A stretch of 13,613 bases of DNA, taken from contig DBOW01000010.1 in NCBI GenBank assembly GCA_002299675.1, positions 9,326 to 22,938 on the forward strand, in the 5' to 3' direction. Positions within the stretch are counted from its first letter, which is position 1. Every line of letters starts with the position of its first letter. The notes below the pieces were generated by a model. It was given only the letters and a program-made list of their open reading frames with translations, was not told the DNA's origin and did not search any database. This document shows positions 13,218 to 13,613 of the stretch, piece after piece. A program made the position numbers and the translations under genes. Source of the DNA: Solobacterium sp. UBA636. Lineage in GTDB: Bacteria; Bacillota_I; Bacilli_A; Erysipelotrichales; Erysipelotrichaceae.

Positions 13218-13613
13218 TGTAAAAAAGGTGGGCAAGAAGGGCGAAGTTAAGAACGTAGCTGATGGCTATGCCCGCAATTTTCTAATAAAAAATGGTCTGG
13301 CTGTAGCTGAGTCGGAAGGGGCTAAGAAAGTCCTTGATAAACAGAATGAGGAAGCCAAGAAGCTTGATGAAGAAAAAAGAGCGGAAGCTGTTAAGCTGAA
13401 GGAACTTCTGGATACAAAGGAATTTGTCTTTAAGGTTAAGGCTAAAAACGGCAAGGTATTTAATTCGGTTTCGGCTAAACAGATTGCTGAGAAGCTTTTA
13501 AGTCAGGGTATCGTGATTGATAAGAAGAAGATTAAGGAATCTAAGCCTATTTCTACTCTGGGCTACTCTAATGTGAAGATTGATTTATATAAAGATGTTA
13601 TAGGAAACATCAA
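13195..13613 (+). CDS. rplI: Ribosomal protein L9 (3' partial)
   Basis: The frame from ATG 13195 runs to the window edge: 139 complete codons, about ten short of the usual length of nearly 150. The N-terminal domain has the L9 signature [17 protein letters not shown] and [14 protein letters not shown] Lys/Glu-rich connecting helix (about 43-75) and the start of the C-terminal domain ([14 protein letters not shown]) follow. AAAGGA lies about 10 bases before the start, inside the gdpP coding region. The 23-base overlap with gdpP points to coupled translation. The order gdpP-rplI matches Bacillus, where a replicative helicase gene usually comes next. Confidence 0.96.
   Translation, partial: MKVILLSDVKKVGKKGEVKNVADGYARNFLIKNGLAVAESEGAKKVLDKQNEEAKKLDEEKRAEAVKLKELLDTKEFVFKVKAKNGKVFNSVSAKQIAEKLLSQGIVIDKKKIKESKPISTLGYSNVKIDLYKDVIGNI

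Overview
The window looks like the chromosome of a low-GC Gram-positive bacterium (Firmicutes/Bacillota). Evidence is strong AGGAGG-type ribosome binding sites, AT-rich codon use, a YycF/PhoP-type two-component pair, YitT, GdpP, and the rpsF-ssb-rpsR cluster followed by DUF2232/yybS, gdpP/yybT and rplI. An Erysipelotrichia-like host is my guess from the overall look of the proteins; nothing here proves it. TGA is used as a stop and TGG encodes Trp, so the code is standard.

Layout. (1) Positions 1-1901: a membrane-anchored protein with a degenerate GGDEF and an intact EAL domain, cut off at its 5' end by the window edge. (2) Positions 1902-2430: no conventional gene, but a densely folded transcript unit (about 1997-2350). 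It has an extended -10 promoter, a series of hairpins, two H-type pseudoknots of near-identical design and an intrinsic terminator. I do not recognise its class, and it is the most interesting object in the window. (3) Positions 2396-2545: a tRNA-Gln(CUG) on the minus strand with its own promoter and terminator. (4) Positions 2580-7091: a four-gene operon of response regulator (apparently leaderless), histidine kinase, a large membrane-anchored protein of unknown function, and a YitT-family membrane protein. (5) Positions 7100-8464, minus strand: an RpiR/MurR-type regulator overlapping a stand-alone glucose-type PTS EIIA gene, convergent with yitT across a shared terminator hairpin. (6) Positions 8567-9043: a small RDD-family membrane protein, transcribed divergently from the regulator through overlapping promoters. 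(7) Positions 9047-10251: rpsF-ssb-rpsR with a clear promoter and an S6:S18-type leader RNA. (8) Positions 10258-13613: a terminator or attenuator, then DUF2232 (yybS-like), gdpP and rplI, the last cut off by the right edge.

How they work together. Two cyclic-dinucleotide phosphodiesterases are present: EAL for c-di-GMP and GdpP for c-di-AMP. The S6:S18 complex probably feeds back on its own operon through the leader RNA. The RpiR-type regulator probably senses a sugar phosphate and controls the EIIA with which it is translationally coupled. The two-component system probably controls, or takes input from, the membrane proteins encoded in its operon.
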